A program made the translations under genes and the position numbers. The notes under the pieces are model-generated. The model searched no databases. It saw nothing but the letters and a program-made list of their open reading frames with translations, and was not told the origin of the DNA. DNA of 17,004 bases from Clostridia bacterium. Its GTDB lineage: Bacteria > Bacillota > Clostridia > Oscillospirales > QAMX01. Position 1 is the stretch's first letter; each line of letters starts with the position of its first letter. The DNA lies in NCBI GenBank assembly GCA_024404415.1, contig JAKSPX010000006.1:1-17004 (forward strand), given 5' to 3'. Of the stretch, positions 6,715-14,556 are shown piece after piece.

Positions 6715-7828
6715 TCACCTGTAAAGATAGTGGTTTTCGGCCTTTTTGCGGAAGATCTCGACCTTTTCGGCCTCTCCTTCGAGGAACTGATCCACGTTGA
6801 AATCCTCTTTTCTGAGCGCGTCCGAGCCGAGGAGCTTGTCGATAAAATAGTCGCCGTCGTTTCCGCGGAAAGAGAAGGCGGGGTATTCGTTTCGGATGTG
6901 GTCGATGACGGTGAGGGCGAAGCGGGTGGCGTCGAAGGCTTTGTGGTCGGTGATCATGACGTCGATGCCGTTTATGATCTCACCTGCGTATTTGGAGAAG
7001 GTGGGACAGAAGTGGGTCTCGCGGAAGAAAGCCCCCTTGAAATCATAGCCGCGGATGAATTTCAGAAGCTTTTCGCCATCCAGCCACGGCGCGCCGAATA
7101 TCTCGAAGGGTCTCGCGGTGCCGCGCCCCTCGGAGATATTGGTGCCCTCGAAGAGCACCGTCCCGACGTAGCAGACGACCGCATGGAAAGAGGGGAGGTT
7201 GGGGCTCGGGAGAACGTAAGGAAGGCCGAGCGAGAGAAGGTCATCCTCTCTCTTCAAGCCCGCGCAGGGAACAACGTGGAGGTCACAGCCGATGTGGTAG
7301 ACGTCGTTGACGTAGGCGGCGAATTCGCCGGGCGTCAGGGCGTAGCGGCCGGGCACGGCGTATCGCCCCACGCCGGAAGAATACTTTTCGTCGAGAAGGG
7401 TGCCCGCCATTTTGGAAAGCCCTAAAGGATCGAGGCGGTCGAGCACGACGAAGGGGATCCCGGCCCTGCTCGCGGCCTCCATGCCCGCGGTCATGGCGTA
7501 GATATAGGTGTAGAAACGCACGCCGACGTCCTGGATGTCGTAGACCAAGAGGTCGACGTTTTCGGTGGAAAAGGGCTTGTCGGTCCCGAAAAGCGAGCGG
7601 ACGGGCACGCCGAGCCGTTCGTCGGTGACGTCGTCAATAGTGACGCCCGCCTGGCGGTCGCCGCGGATGCCGTGCTCGGGGGCGTAGGTGATAGCGCTCA
7701 TGGAAAAGCGACGGGGTGGGGTCCATATTGGAATCGAGTCCCGTCGGGTTGGTGATGAGACCGATATGTTTATTCTTGAAAAGTCCGTCGAAGGACGAAA
7801 GGCGGTCGACGCCGTGAAGATAGGTCAT
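6715..7828 (-). pseudogene. namZ: NamZ-type exo-beta-N-acetylmuramidase (DUF1343, GH171), frameshifted near its N-terminus
   Basis: The main part, 328 codons ending at 6715, has the DUF1343/NamZ hallmarks: YAPEHGIRGDRQAG, DLLVYDIQDVGVRFYTYIYAM, VLDRLDPLG, LPYVLPSPNLPS, GTNISEGRGTARPFEIFGAPW and a C-terminal hydrophobic-acidic tail. NamZ removes MurNAc from the non-reducing end of peptidoglycan fragments. The family's N-terminal block is missing from that frame but lies directly upstream in another one: MTYLHGVDRLSSFDGLFKNK, then HIGLITNPTGLDSN, starting at ATG 7828 with GGAGG 10 nt upstream. The two frames meet between about 7680 and 7700, where the first reads LFHERYHL and the second resumes YAPEHG. 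Compared with the family layout two or three residues seem lost there, so a small deletion (for example 2, 5, 8 or 11 nt) fits better than one extra base. It is 35 nt after the upstream gene and 5 nt before GH38 in the same operon. Possibly decayed or an assembly error. Confidence 0.8.
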
Positions 7829-7863
7829 GATGAGAATACCTCCGATAGCCCTTTTCGGTATGC

Positions 7864-9540
7864 TTACTGTACGACGACCCGCCGCAAGCCTTCCTCGGTC
7901 AGCGGGGTGACGGAGCTCCATGCTTCTGCACCGTGATAGAGTGTGACCAACTCCGCCGCATAGTCCTTCTGCTTTTCGGAAAGGTACATATCGTTTTTCA
8001 GAAGCTCAAGGTCGATCTCCGTGCGGAGCTTCACGATCCGCCAGCGCAGGGTCTTCCGCATGGAAAGGGGCATCCGACTGTCGATGGAACAAGCGAGGGC
8101 GGCGGCTTCTTCGATCTTTTCGGGATCGCGGATGATATAGCGGCGGTCGGTGTACTTGAGATGGACCGGCGCTTTGTCGATAACGAAGCCGCCTGCATCG
8201 TAAGCGGTTTTGCGACCAAGGGTTGATTCGAGAAGATGGCAGAGTGTGACGAAATCCTCGGCGGCGTCAGGCGCAAGGCAGTATTCAAAGAAAGCATATT
8301 CGCGGAGAACGTCGTCTGCGGAATCGGATGCGCCGGAATAGAAGGCGAGCATGAGCGCCTTGTTGATATCTTCGTAAATGCCCTCGGAATAGGGGAGCGC
8401 GCCCGCATAAAGAGAACCGTTCCTGCGGAAATTCTTTTCCATGCGCTCCGGCATGGGATTCGCGCCAAAGCCGCCCCACGGATGTGCACCGTGCATACTG
8501 ATCTCCGGGAAGGCGATCATTTTTTTGCCGCCGGGCATATCGCCTTTGCGGATAAAGTCCGGGATGGGCTCTTCGTTGGCAAAATAGCCAAAAAGGTAAG
8601 AAATGTTTTCAAAACCGCCCTGGTTGACGCGATCTGCGAACGCCTGCCACTCGCCGGGAACGAAACGGTCGAAATACCAGGTCGAGCAGAGAAGCTTGGC
8701 CTCCGGCAAAATCTCGGCGTAAAGTGCGGAGAGGGCCTTGAAGGTGTCAAGATACCCGTTCGCGCCCCACGGCGCGCATTTTTCGCAGGTGCAGCCGCCC
8801 TGATCGTAGGGCCAGATGCTGATATAGTCGATGGGCGTGCCCTCGAAGGCCTTCATGACCTCGCGCCGTTCGCGTAAGATCTCCTCCATGCCGCCTTCTT
8901 TGTTGGGGCACAGTTCCACATGGTAGTGCCCGGTGGGGCGGCTGGTGTAACCGTTCTGCACCTGCCACTCGGCGCGCATCTCTTCGGGCGACGAGGCAAA
9001 GGCTTCGTTGGAGAGTGTGCCGAAAACGGTCTTCATGCCGACCAGCGAGGCATAACCGTAAAGATGGCGCAGATGCGCGATCATTCTCTGCGATTCAGGC
9101 TGATCGACGCTTTCGTAATGGTGCATATCGTACCACGCCATCAGCACGTTGGAGCCCTGAAAGGCGAGGTCTTCCAGATAGTGTTCCAATTCTTCCCGCG
9201 GTGCATCTTCGTAATAGTTATGAAAATGGCTGGCAAAATAAATGCCATGGATGGGGTTTTCGGGGGAAAGCGCAAGCTCGCCGACGAAGGGCTGAAAGCC
9301 GCCTTCTCCGTCAAAACGGGAACGGCGCATCCATGCGCCCGCCGCCGCGTAAAGTCCGGCGACGCCGCCCGCTTCGATCGTTACCCCTTTTTCGGAGGCT
9401 TCCAAACGCCACGCATCCTCGCGGAGAGAGGCGGAGAAATCATAGGAAAAAGCAAAGCCCGAAAGGGGAAAAGCGACCTGACGCTCGTGGAATTTCCGCG
9501 CGACCGCCGCTTCAAAAATGGTTTTCTGAACGTCTGTCAT
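7864..9540 (-). CDS. Putative glycoside hydrolase, DUF4838/GH20-like
   Basis: A 558-residue protein, first gene of the four-gene minus operon. Residues about 20-95 look like the GH20/GH67-type N-terminal alpha/beta (zincin-like) domain, including VTIEAGGVAGLYAAAGAWMR. A barrel-like region follows: NPIHGIYFASHFHNYYEDAP (95-114), LAFQGSNVLMAWYDMHHYES (125-144), YISIWPYDQGGCTCEKCAPW (239-258) and LCSTWYFD. The acidic strand end (D246) followed by CTCEKC (250-255) is the pattern seen in DUF4838-type glycosidase-like proteins, where cysteines shape a loop by the active site. No signal peptide. ATG 9540 is chosen because AAAGGAG lies 8 nt upstream; in-frame ATGs further upstream fall inside the -10 box, so they cannot be translated from this promoter. 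Activity is not established for this group; a hexosaminidase- or glucuronidase-like reaction is a guess. Confidence 0.7.
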   Translation of the reverse strand: MTDVQKTIFEAAVARKFHERQVAFPLSGFAFSYDFSASLREDAWRLEASEKGVTIEAGGVAGLYAAAGAWMRRSRFDGEGGFQPFVGELALSPENPIHGIYFASHFHNYYEDAPREELEHYLEDLAFQGSNVLMAWYDMHHYESVDQPESQRMIAHLRHLYGYASLVGMKTVFGTLSNEAFASSPEEMRAEWQVQNGYTSRPTGHYHVELCPNKEGGMEEILRERREVMKAFEGTPIDYISIWPYDQGGCTCEKCAPWGANGYLDTFKALSALYAEILPEAKLLCSTWYFDRFVPGEWQAFADRVNQGGFENISYLFGYFANEEPIPDFIRKGDMPGGKKMIAFPEISMHGAHPWGGFGANPMPERMEKNFRRNGSLYAGALPYSEGIYEDINKALMLAFYSGASDSADDVLREYAFFEYCLAPDAAEDFVTLCHLLESTLGRKTAYDAGGFVIDKAPVHLKYTDRRYIIRDPEKIEEAAALACSIDSRMPLSMRKTLRWRIVKLRTEIDLELLKNDMYLSEKQKDYAAELVTLYHGAEAWSSVTPLTEEGLRRVVVQ

Positions 9541-9571
9541 GGGATCGGCTCCTTTATCTGAATATGGTTTC

Positions 9572-9600
9572 ATCATAGCGGGAAAAGGGAAGGTTGTCAA
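9572..9600 (-). promoter_or_regulatory. Near-consensus promoter of the GH20-like/NamZ/GH38/UroD operon
   Basis: On the minus strand TTGACA (9595-9600), a 17-nt spacer, TATGAT (9572-9577). This is about as close to sigma-A consensus as any in the window, followed by a leader of about 25 nt to ATG 9540. Confidence 0.8.
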
Positions 9601-9622
9601 CAGGAAAAGACATTTGTTATTT

Positions 9623-9635
9623 GAAAAAGTTTTTC
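9623..9635. promoter_or_regulatory. Candidate operator between divergent promoters
   Basis: An inverted repeat, GAAAAA-G-TTTTTC, lying between the -35 boxes of the two divergent operons (9600 and 9636). Position suits a shared repressor or activator site, but no regulator gene is in the window and AT-rich palindromes arise by chance. Confidence 0.25.
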
Positions 9636-9664
9636 TTGCAATTTCGGCTTTCAAGGCGTAGGAT
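9636..9664 (+). promoter_or_regulatory. Promoter of the six-hairpin protein / FliB-like operon
   Basis: TTGCAA (9636-9641), a 17-nt spacer, TAGGAT (9659-9664), about 26 nt upstream of the start codon at 9691. The sequence around its -35, TTTCTTGCAAT, is identical to that of the M42 promoter at 2070-2080. Confidence 0.55.
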
Positions 9665-9690
9665 AAAGAAATCAAAACCAGGAAAGGCCG

Positions 9691-11259
9691 ATGAATGATA
9701 TGACCAAAAAAGAACTCGCGGCGCTTGCTTTCGAGGAATGCACCTCCGAAAAAACGACCGCTCATCATGGCGGCGGCGCCGGAAGACCTTTCTGGAACGC
9801 CGAAGCCATCCAGTTTATGTACGTGCCCGCCTTCCATTTTCAGGCGCTCCCCGGCGTTAAGGAATACCGCTTTGAAGCCAAGGATGAAACGGGCGCGCTC
9901 CATGTTTTCAACGCCTGCGAACCCACGGCGCTTCTCGCGCCGATCTGGGGGGAGATCCCCGAGGGTGTCGTCGAATTGAAGGTGTGGGGAAGAGTCGACG
10001 GAGAGGATAAATACCTCGTCGGCGCACGCACCTTTTTCAAGCTCGCCCCCTTCTCGGACGATCTTCCCGGGGCGGCGTGCGGGTATAAGGAAGCGGCGAT
10101 GCGCGCCTATGATTTCGCCATGTCCCAGAGTCTCGTCAACCACTGGCTTCTCGGCACGCCCGACCCGGATTACGACCACAACGTCTACCCGAGCAAGATG
10201 ATCTCCTCGGTGGTCAACGCCATGATCGACTACGCGCGTCTCGTGCCCGAAAAGAGCGAAGAGGCCATGAAGATCGCGGTGAACGCCGCCGATTACCTCA
10301 TTTCCATCACGCCGACCGAGGGGCCGATGGCCTTCCTGCCGCCCACCTATCAGATCGATTTCCGCGATCACCCTGAGAAGCGCAATAACCTCACCGCGGC
10401 GGATAGGCTCCACACCGTCATGATGATCTATCCTGCTTACGTGGGTGTTGCTTACCTGAATCTCGAAAAGGCGACCGGGGACAAAAAGTACCTCGAAGCG
10501 GCGGAGAAGATCGGGGACTATTTCCGCGCTCACATCGAGCCTGCGGGAAGCTGGTACCTCATCCGCGATTACAGGACCGGCGAGGTGCTCTCGCCCAATC
10601 TCTGTGATCCGCTGGGCATTATCGTGCCATTTCTTTCAAAGCTTTACGAGCGCACGGGAGAAGAGAGCTGGAAGAAACTCGCCGACTGCGCCATCCGTTA
10701 TGTGGAAGACAAGGTCATGGTCACCTACGAGTGGGAGGGACAGTTTGAGGACAGCGTCTGCTCGGCCAATTACTCCAACCTGACGCACTACGGCGCGTCA
10801 GCCCTGACCCGCTATTATGCCGCGCATTTTGCGGATGATGAAGCGTATATGGCGAAGGCCGACGATCTGATGTGCTGTGTGGAGGATCAGTTCGTGGTCT
10901 GGAAGAAGGCCGCACCGTGGAACAAAAATGATTTCGACACCACAAAATTCCTGACTCCGGCCGGATTGGAGCAGTATAAATGGTATGTGCCGATCGACGC
11001 GAGCACCGCCGACATTGCCGAGACCTTCCTTGCCATGTATAAGGCCGGGAGAGGGGAATTACACCTTGCAAAGGCCATGGCGCTGGCGGACGGCATCACC
11101 CGTTCCCAGCGGGCGAACGGCATGATCCCGACCCATTGGCTGAGCGAAGAATCGCTGGAGGGCGATAACTTCTGGATCAATTGCATGTTCGTCTCCGCAA
11201 GCCTGCTTTCCGAGCTCGGAACATTCTTAGAGGAAAAGAGCGCGACCGAATCCCTGTGA
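9691..11259 (+). CDS. Uncharacterised six-hairpin (alpha/alpha)6-barrel glycosidase-like protein
   Basis: A 522-residue protein without signal peptide. Residues 1-120 are strand-rich and resemble an immunoglobulin-like or beta-sandwich accessory domain (FRFEAKDETGALHVF-like register, then VELKVWGRVDGEDKYLVG). From about 130 the chain becomes a series of paired helices (KEAAMRAYDFAMSQ, SVVNAMIDYARLVPE, AMKIAVNAADYLISI, PAYVGVAYLNLEKATGDKKYLEAAEKIGDYF, LAKAMALADGITRSQ), the rhythm of six-hairpin glycosidases and epimerases such as the GH88/GH105/GH127-type and glucuronyl C5-epimerase folds. Conserved-looking polar segments, possible active-site loops, are DPDYDHNVYPSKM (158-170) and the DRLHT and NYSNLTHYGAS segments. 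No named family is recognised. ATG 9691 has AGGA 7 nt upstream. Its stop overlaps the start of the FliB-like gene (GTGA). Expression is from the promoter at 9636-9664, divergent from the mannosidase operon. Confidence 0.65.
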   Translation: MNDMTKKELAALAFEECTSEKTTAHHGGGAGRPFWNAEAIQFMYVPAFHFQALPGVKEYRFEAKDETGALHVFNACEPTALLAPIWGEIPEGVVELKVWGRVDGEDKYLVGARTFFKLAPFSDDLPGAACGYKEAAMRAYDFAMSQSLVNHWLLGTPDPDYDHNVYPSKMISSVVNAMIDYARLVPEKSEEAMKIAVNAADYLISITPTEGPMAFLPPTYQIDFRDHPEKRNNLTAADRLHTVMMIYPAYVGVAYLNLEKATGDKKYLEAAEKIGDYFRAHIEPAGSWYLIRDYRTGEVLSPNLCDPLGIIVPFLSKLYERTGEESWKKLADCAIRYVEDKVMVTYEWEGQFEDSVCSANYSNLTHYGASALTRYYAAHFADDEAYMAKADDLMCCVEDQFVVWKKAAPWNKNDFDTTKFLTPAGLEQYKWYVPIDASTADIAETFLAMYKAGRGELHLAKAMALADGITRSQRANGMIPTHWLSEESLEGDNFWINCMFVSASLLSELGTFLEEKSATESL

Positions 11260-12425
11260 AAAAAGAAAAACACGTTTTTCTGATGCCCGATTACGTCCCG
11301 GCGTTCTCCTGCAAGATGGGAGCCTGCCGGGAGGCCTGCTGCGAGGACTGGCCTATTTCCTTTTCGCTCGACGATTATTTCCATCTTTCCACGCTGGACT
11401 GCAGCCCGGAACTGCGCGACAGGATCGACCGCGGCGTGCGCATCTGCCTCGAACCGCGTCCCGACCGCTATGCCGAGATCGCCCCGCGCTACGACGGCGA
11501 CTGCTCACTCCGATTGCCCGACGGACGCTGCGCCCTGCAGGCCGAGCTGGGCGAGGAGGCCCTGACCGACGTCTGCAGGCTCTATCCCCGCGGCGTGAGA
11601 AAGGGAGAGGAATACGAGATCTCCTGCGCCAACAGCTGCGAGGCCGTGCTGGAATTGATGTTCGGGAAAAAAGAGCCGATCACCTTTATCCGGCGGGAAA
11701 TGGAGATCGCCATGCCGCCGGAGGCGGAAAGAAGAGTCGATTTTGAAACGCTGGGGCACGGCGTCGATCTGCGCCTGTGGTTCATCCGCATCATGCAGGC
11801 GCGCGCGCTTTCCTTCCCGGAGCGCTTCTGTGCCCTTGCCGACGCACTTTATAAAGCCGACCGCGCCCTGGAAGCGAAGGATGAAAAGGCGCTGGTCGAG
11901 ATGATGGCGGAGCCGGTGAAAAAGGTGCCTCTCGCGGGAAGCGCCTCGCCGGAGAAGCTTCTGGAGGGCGTGGAAAACGCCGAAAAGCTTCTGGAGATCG
12001 TCGATAAAAGGAGCGCGAGCGTCCGCGATTACGGCGAGGAAGCACTTCGGTATTTCGGACACGGTGAAGCGGCGTTCGGGCGTTATCTTGATGCGCGGGA
12101 GCGGTTTGAAAAGCTGGTACCCGAATGGGAGATCTCTTTCGAGCACATGCTGGTAAACCACATGTTTCTCTCGCAATTCCCCTTCCAGGACCGCCCGGAG
12201 AACTTCAACGAGGAATACATGGCGCTCACAGTGGTCTATACGCTCATGCGGTTCCTCTCCATCGGCTGGTTTGCCCAGCACCCGGGGGAGACGGGCTTTG
12301 CCGATATCTCAGCCGCGGCCTTCCGCCTGATCGAGCACACCGATTTCGAACACTATGCTATCCATCTGCTCAAGGAAATGCAGATGAACACCCCGGAAAA
12401 GCTCAGCGAATGGCTGATGCTATAA
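11256..12425 (+). CDS. FliB-like lysine N-methylase family protein
   Basis: A 389-residue protein of the FliB family, whose founding member methylates flagellin lysines in Salmonella. The signature is clear: HVFLMPDYVPAFSCKMGACR followed by EACCEDW, with C19, C24, C28 and C29, then GDCSLRLPDGRCALQAELGE, DVCRLYPRG and SCANSCEAV, the regularly placed cysteines thought to hold an iron-sulfur cluster. The C-terminal half is helical and ends near LIEHTDFEHYAIHLLKEMQ. I start it at GTG 11256, which overlaps the TGA of the preceding gene by 4 nt (GTGA), because the family N-terminus (KKEKHVFLMPDY) begins exactly there; no good independent ribosome binding site is present, suggesting coupled reinitiation. 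An ATG at 11283 would cut the signature. No flagellin or other motility gene is in view, so the substrate is unknown and need not be flagellin. Confidence 0.85.
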   Translation: MKKEKHVFLMPDYVPAFSCKMGACREACCEDWPISFSLDDYFHLSTLDCSPELRDRIDRGVRICLEPRPDRYAEIAPRYDGDCSLRLPDGRCALQAELGEEALTDVCRLYPRGVRKGEEYEISCANSCEAVLELMFGKKEPITFIRREMEIAMPPEAERRVDFETLGHGVDLRLWFIRIMQARALSFPERFCALADALYKADRALEAKDEKALVEMMAEPVKKVPLAGSASPEKLLEGVENAEKLLEIVDKRSASVRDYGEEALRYFGHGEAAFGRYLDARERFEKLVPEWEISFEHMLVNHMFLSQFPFQDRPENFNEEYMALTVVYTLMRFLSIGWFAQHPGETGFADISAAAFRLIEHTDFEHYAIHLLKEMQMNTPEKLSEWLML

Positions 12426-12429
12426 AGTG

Positions 12430-12471
12430 AATAACCACAGCCGGAGAGGAGACTCTCCGGCTGTGGTTATT
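12430..12471. terminator. Long perfect hairpin between convergent operons
   Basis: Two 19-nt arms, starting AATAACCACAGCC, with perfect complementarity around a GAGA loop, 5 nt after the FliB-like stop and 7 nt before the stop of the convergent amidotransferase gene. The U-tract is weak in both directions (TTTGAAAATTT on plus), but the stem is very stable. Most likely a bidirectional terminator or transcript-end stabiliser. Confidence 0.75.
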
Positions 12472-12478
12472 TGAAAAT

Positions 12479-13513
12479 TTATGCCTTGACCAGCTTATAG
12501 ACCGGGGCGGTGAGGCCTTCGACCATGCCGGGAACAGAGGAGACTTCGACCCGCGCCTTCTTTTCAAGGAGCAGTGCGTGGATGATCTGATACGAAAGGA
12601 CGCTGGCCTGCGGGATGCCGTCGCCCGGGAAGAGGGGACCGACCATGGTGAATATGTCGGCCACGGTGAGCGCTTTGCCTTCATCAAGCGCCTTTTCGAC
12701 AAGCGAGAGACCTTTTGAGGCGATATCCTCCGTGAGAAGAGCGACTTTGATTTTATCTGAAACGAGGAAACGCATCTCAAGCCCCGCGGGCGTGATGGCC
12801 GAACCGGAGTTGGCGGGAAGCTGATCGACGCCGCTATACTCCGTTTCCGGGAAGGCCTCGGGGGAGGTGGCGAGAAAAACCTCGCCCTCGGCGCGGGCAA
12901 TGAACATCGGCTCGCAGGCGCGGGTTGCAAAGAGGGTATCGGGATGGCCGCTTGCGATCATCACCATCACGTCCTCGCAGGGGTAGTCGGCAAGCGTTTT
13001 CATCAGAGCGGCAAGCGGATCGAGACCGGAACGCATATTTTCTTCGACAAGGTGGCACTGGATGTCGCTATAATGCATACTGGAGCCGTCGGGGAGGAGC
13101 GGATAGCCCTTGGTCTCACCTTTGGTCTGAGAGGTCAGAACGTGGCCTTTTTCAAGCAGAGAGACGGCGGCGGGGACGAAATCGGTCTTGCCCTCAAATC
13201 GCCCGAGCGAGCCGTTTTCCACGAAAGAAAGTTTCCCGTCGGTGGAGACGAAGGGATAACTCCATTCTCTGCCGCCGCCGGAGGGGGTACGGGTGTGCAT
13301 GATGCCGATGGTACCCGGAAGATCCGCCGCGTCGGTATCACGGAGAAGATCTTTGAGGTTTCCAAGCACCTTGCGGGTGTAGATGGTCCCATTTTCATCC
13401 ATGGTGGAAAGGCCGATGTAGTAGCCGCCCCAGAAGCCCTCCTGCTTTTTCATCATGTCGATGAGGATCGGCGCCGCGCGGCGGGAGCCGGAATAACCGC
13501 AGATATTACACAT
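12479..13513 (-). CDS. Stand-alone class II glutamine amidotransferase-like (Ntn hydrolase) protein
   Basis: A 344-residue protein opening MCNICGYSGS, in the pattern of class II glutamine amidotransferases (MCGIxGY), where Cys2 becomes the N-terminal nucleophile after methionine removal. Further family landmarks are GIMHTRTPSGGGREWSYPF (70-88; R75 matches the glutamine-binding arginine of GlmS HTRWATHG) and SFVENGSL (96-103; N100-G101 as oxyanion hole). It resembles the glutaminase domain of GlmS. In GlmS that domain is followed by two SIS sugar-isomerase domains, but here the remaining 120 residues (LITEDIASKGLSLVEKAL-like helix to the end) do not look like SIS, so a synthase role is unlikely without a partner. 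The ribosome binding site is GGGGG, 7 nt before ATG. It lies 12 nt after the CE7 esterase gene in a two-gene operon. Amide donor or amidase role and acceptor are unknown. Confidence 0.75.
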   Translation of the reverse strand: MCNICGYSGSRRAAPILIDMMKKQEGFWGGYYIGLSTMDENGTIYTRKVLGNLKDLLRDTDAADLPGTIGIMHTRTPSGGGREWSYPFVSTDGKLSFVENGSLGRFEGKTDFVPAAVSLLEKGHVLTSQTKGETKGYPLLPDGSSMHYSDIQCHLVEENMRSGLDPLAALMKTLADYPCEDVMVMIASGHPDTLFATRACEPMFIARAEGEVFLATSPEAFPETEYSGVDQLPANSGSAITPAGLEMRFLVSDKIKVALLTEDIASKGLSLVEKALDEGKALTVADIFTMVGPLFPGDGIPQASVLSYQIIHALLLEKKARVEVSSVPGMVEGLTAPVYKLVKA

Positions 13514-13525
13514 GGTGCTGCCCCC

Positions 13526-14440
13526 TTATGCAAAGAGACCAAACCACGAGAGCGCCAGCGTGACGAAGCGCTGGTTGTAGCCGTGGGGATGGTCGTGGAG
13601 GAAGGTATAGGACTTGGTCTTCGGCAGGCGTTCAAAGAGCGACTCGACGGTGTCGGGCGGGCAGACGCTGTCATTTCCGCCGCCGGTCAGGAGAACGGGA
13701 TAATTCATGCGGTAGGCGTGGGTCGAGGTGTCGGCGAAGCCGAGATTGTGATGAGATTCCTTCTCATCCGTGCTTTTGATCGCGTCCGCAAGCACGCCGT
13801 AAGCGCCCCTTAAGCCGGCCTGGGGGTAATTGGTGAGGAAAGGCTCGTCGGCGGCGACGCATCTGGTGCCGCGACCAGCGAAAAGCGAGCCCATCAGAAG
13901 AGCCGTGCCGCCGCCCTGGCTGGTTCCGTAGAAGGAAACGCCGGAATCCTGCACGGTGGCCTGCGCCCTCGCCCAGTTGACGGCGATCACCGCGTCTAAG
14001 AGCCAGTCACGGTAGCCGCCCTTTTTTCCCTCCGCCGTGTTGGGGAGGACAGGCCAGTTGCCGTTTTCCATGCGCAGAGTGTCATCAAAGCCGTTCGGCG
14101 TCCAGTAGCCGAGAGGGGAGAGCAGGAGGACGTTGTAGCCTGCGCCCGCCACGTCGGGATGACAGGAAAGCTCCGCGCCGTAGCCCGGCACGTGGACGAG
14201 AAGGGGAGCGGGGGAACCGGTCTCCTTGGGGATCCATATCCCCCAGAAGGCGTGGGTCTGATTCACGGTGAATTTCACAATGCGGGCGCTGCTGTGGAAA
14301 GCACGGACCATTCCGAGCGGGAAATCCCCCGATATTTCCGTTTCCAGCGTGGCGGCTTCGGCCTCCTTGTGGATGCCCTCGATCCAGGCTTCCAGCTCTT
14401 CGTGCGTGGGATAGTATTTTTCGCAGTCGGCAAATTCCAT
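13526..14440 (-). CDS. CE7-type acetyl esterase (acetyl xylan esterase / cephalosporin-C deacetylase family)
   Basis: A 304-residue alpha/beta hydrolase. The family blocks are VHVPGYGAE (82-90), YGTSQGGG with the nucleophile S174 (GxSQGG is characteristic of CE7), GGGNDSVCPP with D257, and HDHPHG with the probable catalytic H286. CE7 enzymes remove O-acetyl groups from short xylo-oligosaccharides and other small acetylated sugars and are usually intracellular hexamers, which fits the absence of a signal peptide. The W-rich cap near 60-70 (HAFWGIWIP) is in the usual place for an N-terminal beta extension. The start at 14440 has AAAGGA 8 nt upstream. It is the first gene of the operon that continues into the class II amidotransferase, divergent from the GH63-like gene. 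Confidence 0.85.
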   Translation of the reverse strand: MEFADCEKYYPTHEELEAWIEGIHKEAEAATLETEISGDFPLGMVRAFHSSARIVKFTVNQTHAFWGIWIPKETGSPAPLLVHVPGYGAELSCHPDVAGAGYNVLLLSPLGYWTPNGFDDTLRMENGNWPVLPNTAEGKKGGYRDWLLDAVIAVNWARAQATVQDSGVSFYGTSQGGGTALLMGSLFAGRGTRCVAADEPFLTNYPQAGLRGAYGVLADAIKSTDEKESHHNLGFADTSTHAYRMNYPVLLTGGGNDSVCPPDTVESLFERLPKTKSYTFLHDHPHGYNQRFVTLALSWFGLFA

Positions 14441-14480
14441 GATGGTTTTCCTTTCGTCTGTTCTTTCAAAGTATGAAAAG

Positions 14481-14509
14481 ATTATACACCTATTTTGCGC
14501 GTTTGTTAA
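14481..14509 (-). promoter_or_regulatory. Promoter of the CE7 esterase / amidotransferase operon
   Basis: On the minus strand TTAACA (14504-14509), a 17-nt spacer, TATAAT (14481-14486), about 40 nt upstream of the start codon at 14440. The -10 is the exact consensus. Confidence 0.75.
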
Positions 14510-14527
14510 GCGGAAATCGACAAGGTA

Positions 14528-14556
14528 TTGACAAGTATGCGCCTATTATGTATTAT
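14528..14556 (+). promoter_or_regulatory. Promoter of the GH63-like / TraX-like operon
   Basis: TTGACA (14528-14533, exact consensus), a 17-nt spacer, TATTAT (14551-14556). The -35 boxes of this and the divergent promoter are 18 nt apart (14510-14527), leaving room for one regulator site; no clear palindrome was seen there. Confidence 0.75.

Noticed and set aside
6710..6718. GTG 6718 as start of the GH38 gene
   Set aside because: No ribosome binding site in front of it; ATG 6709 has AGGTG at proper spacing, though the GTGA overlap is tempting.
9541..10533. N-terminal extension of the GH20-like ORF to 889 residues
   Set aside because: The added 331 residues cross a near-consensus promoter and run antisense to the 9691 gene; the ribosome binding site points to ATG 9540.
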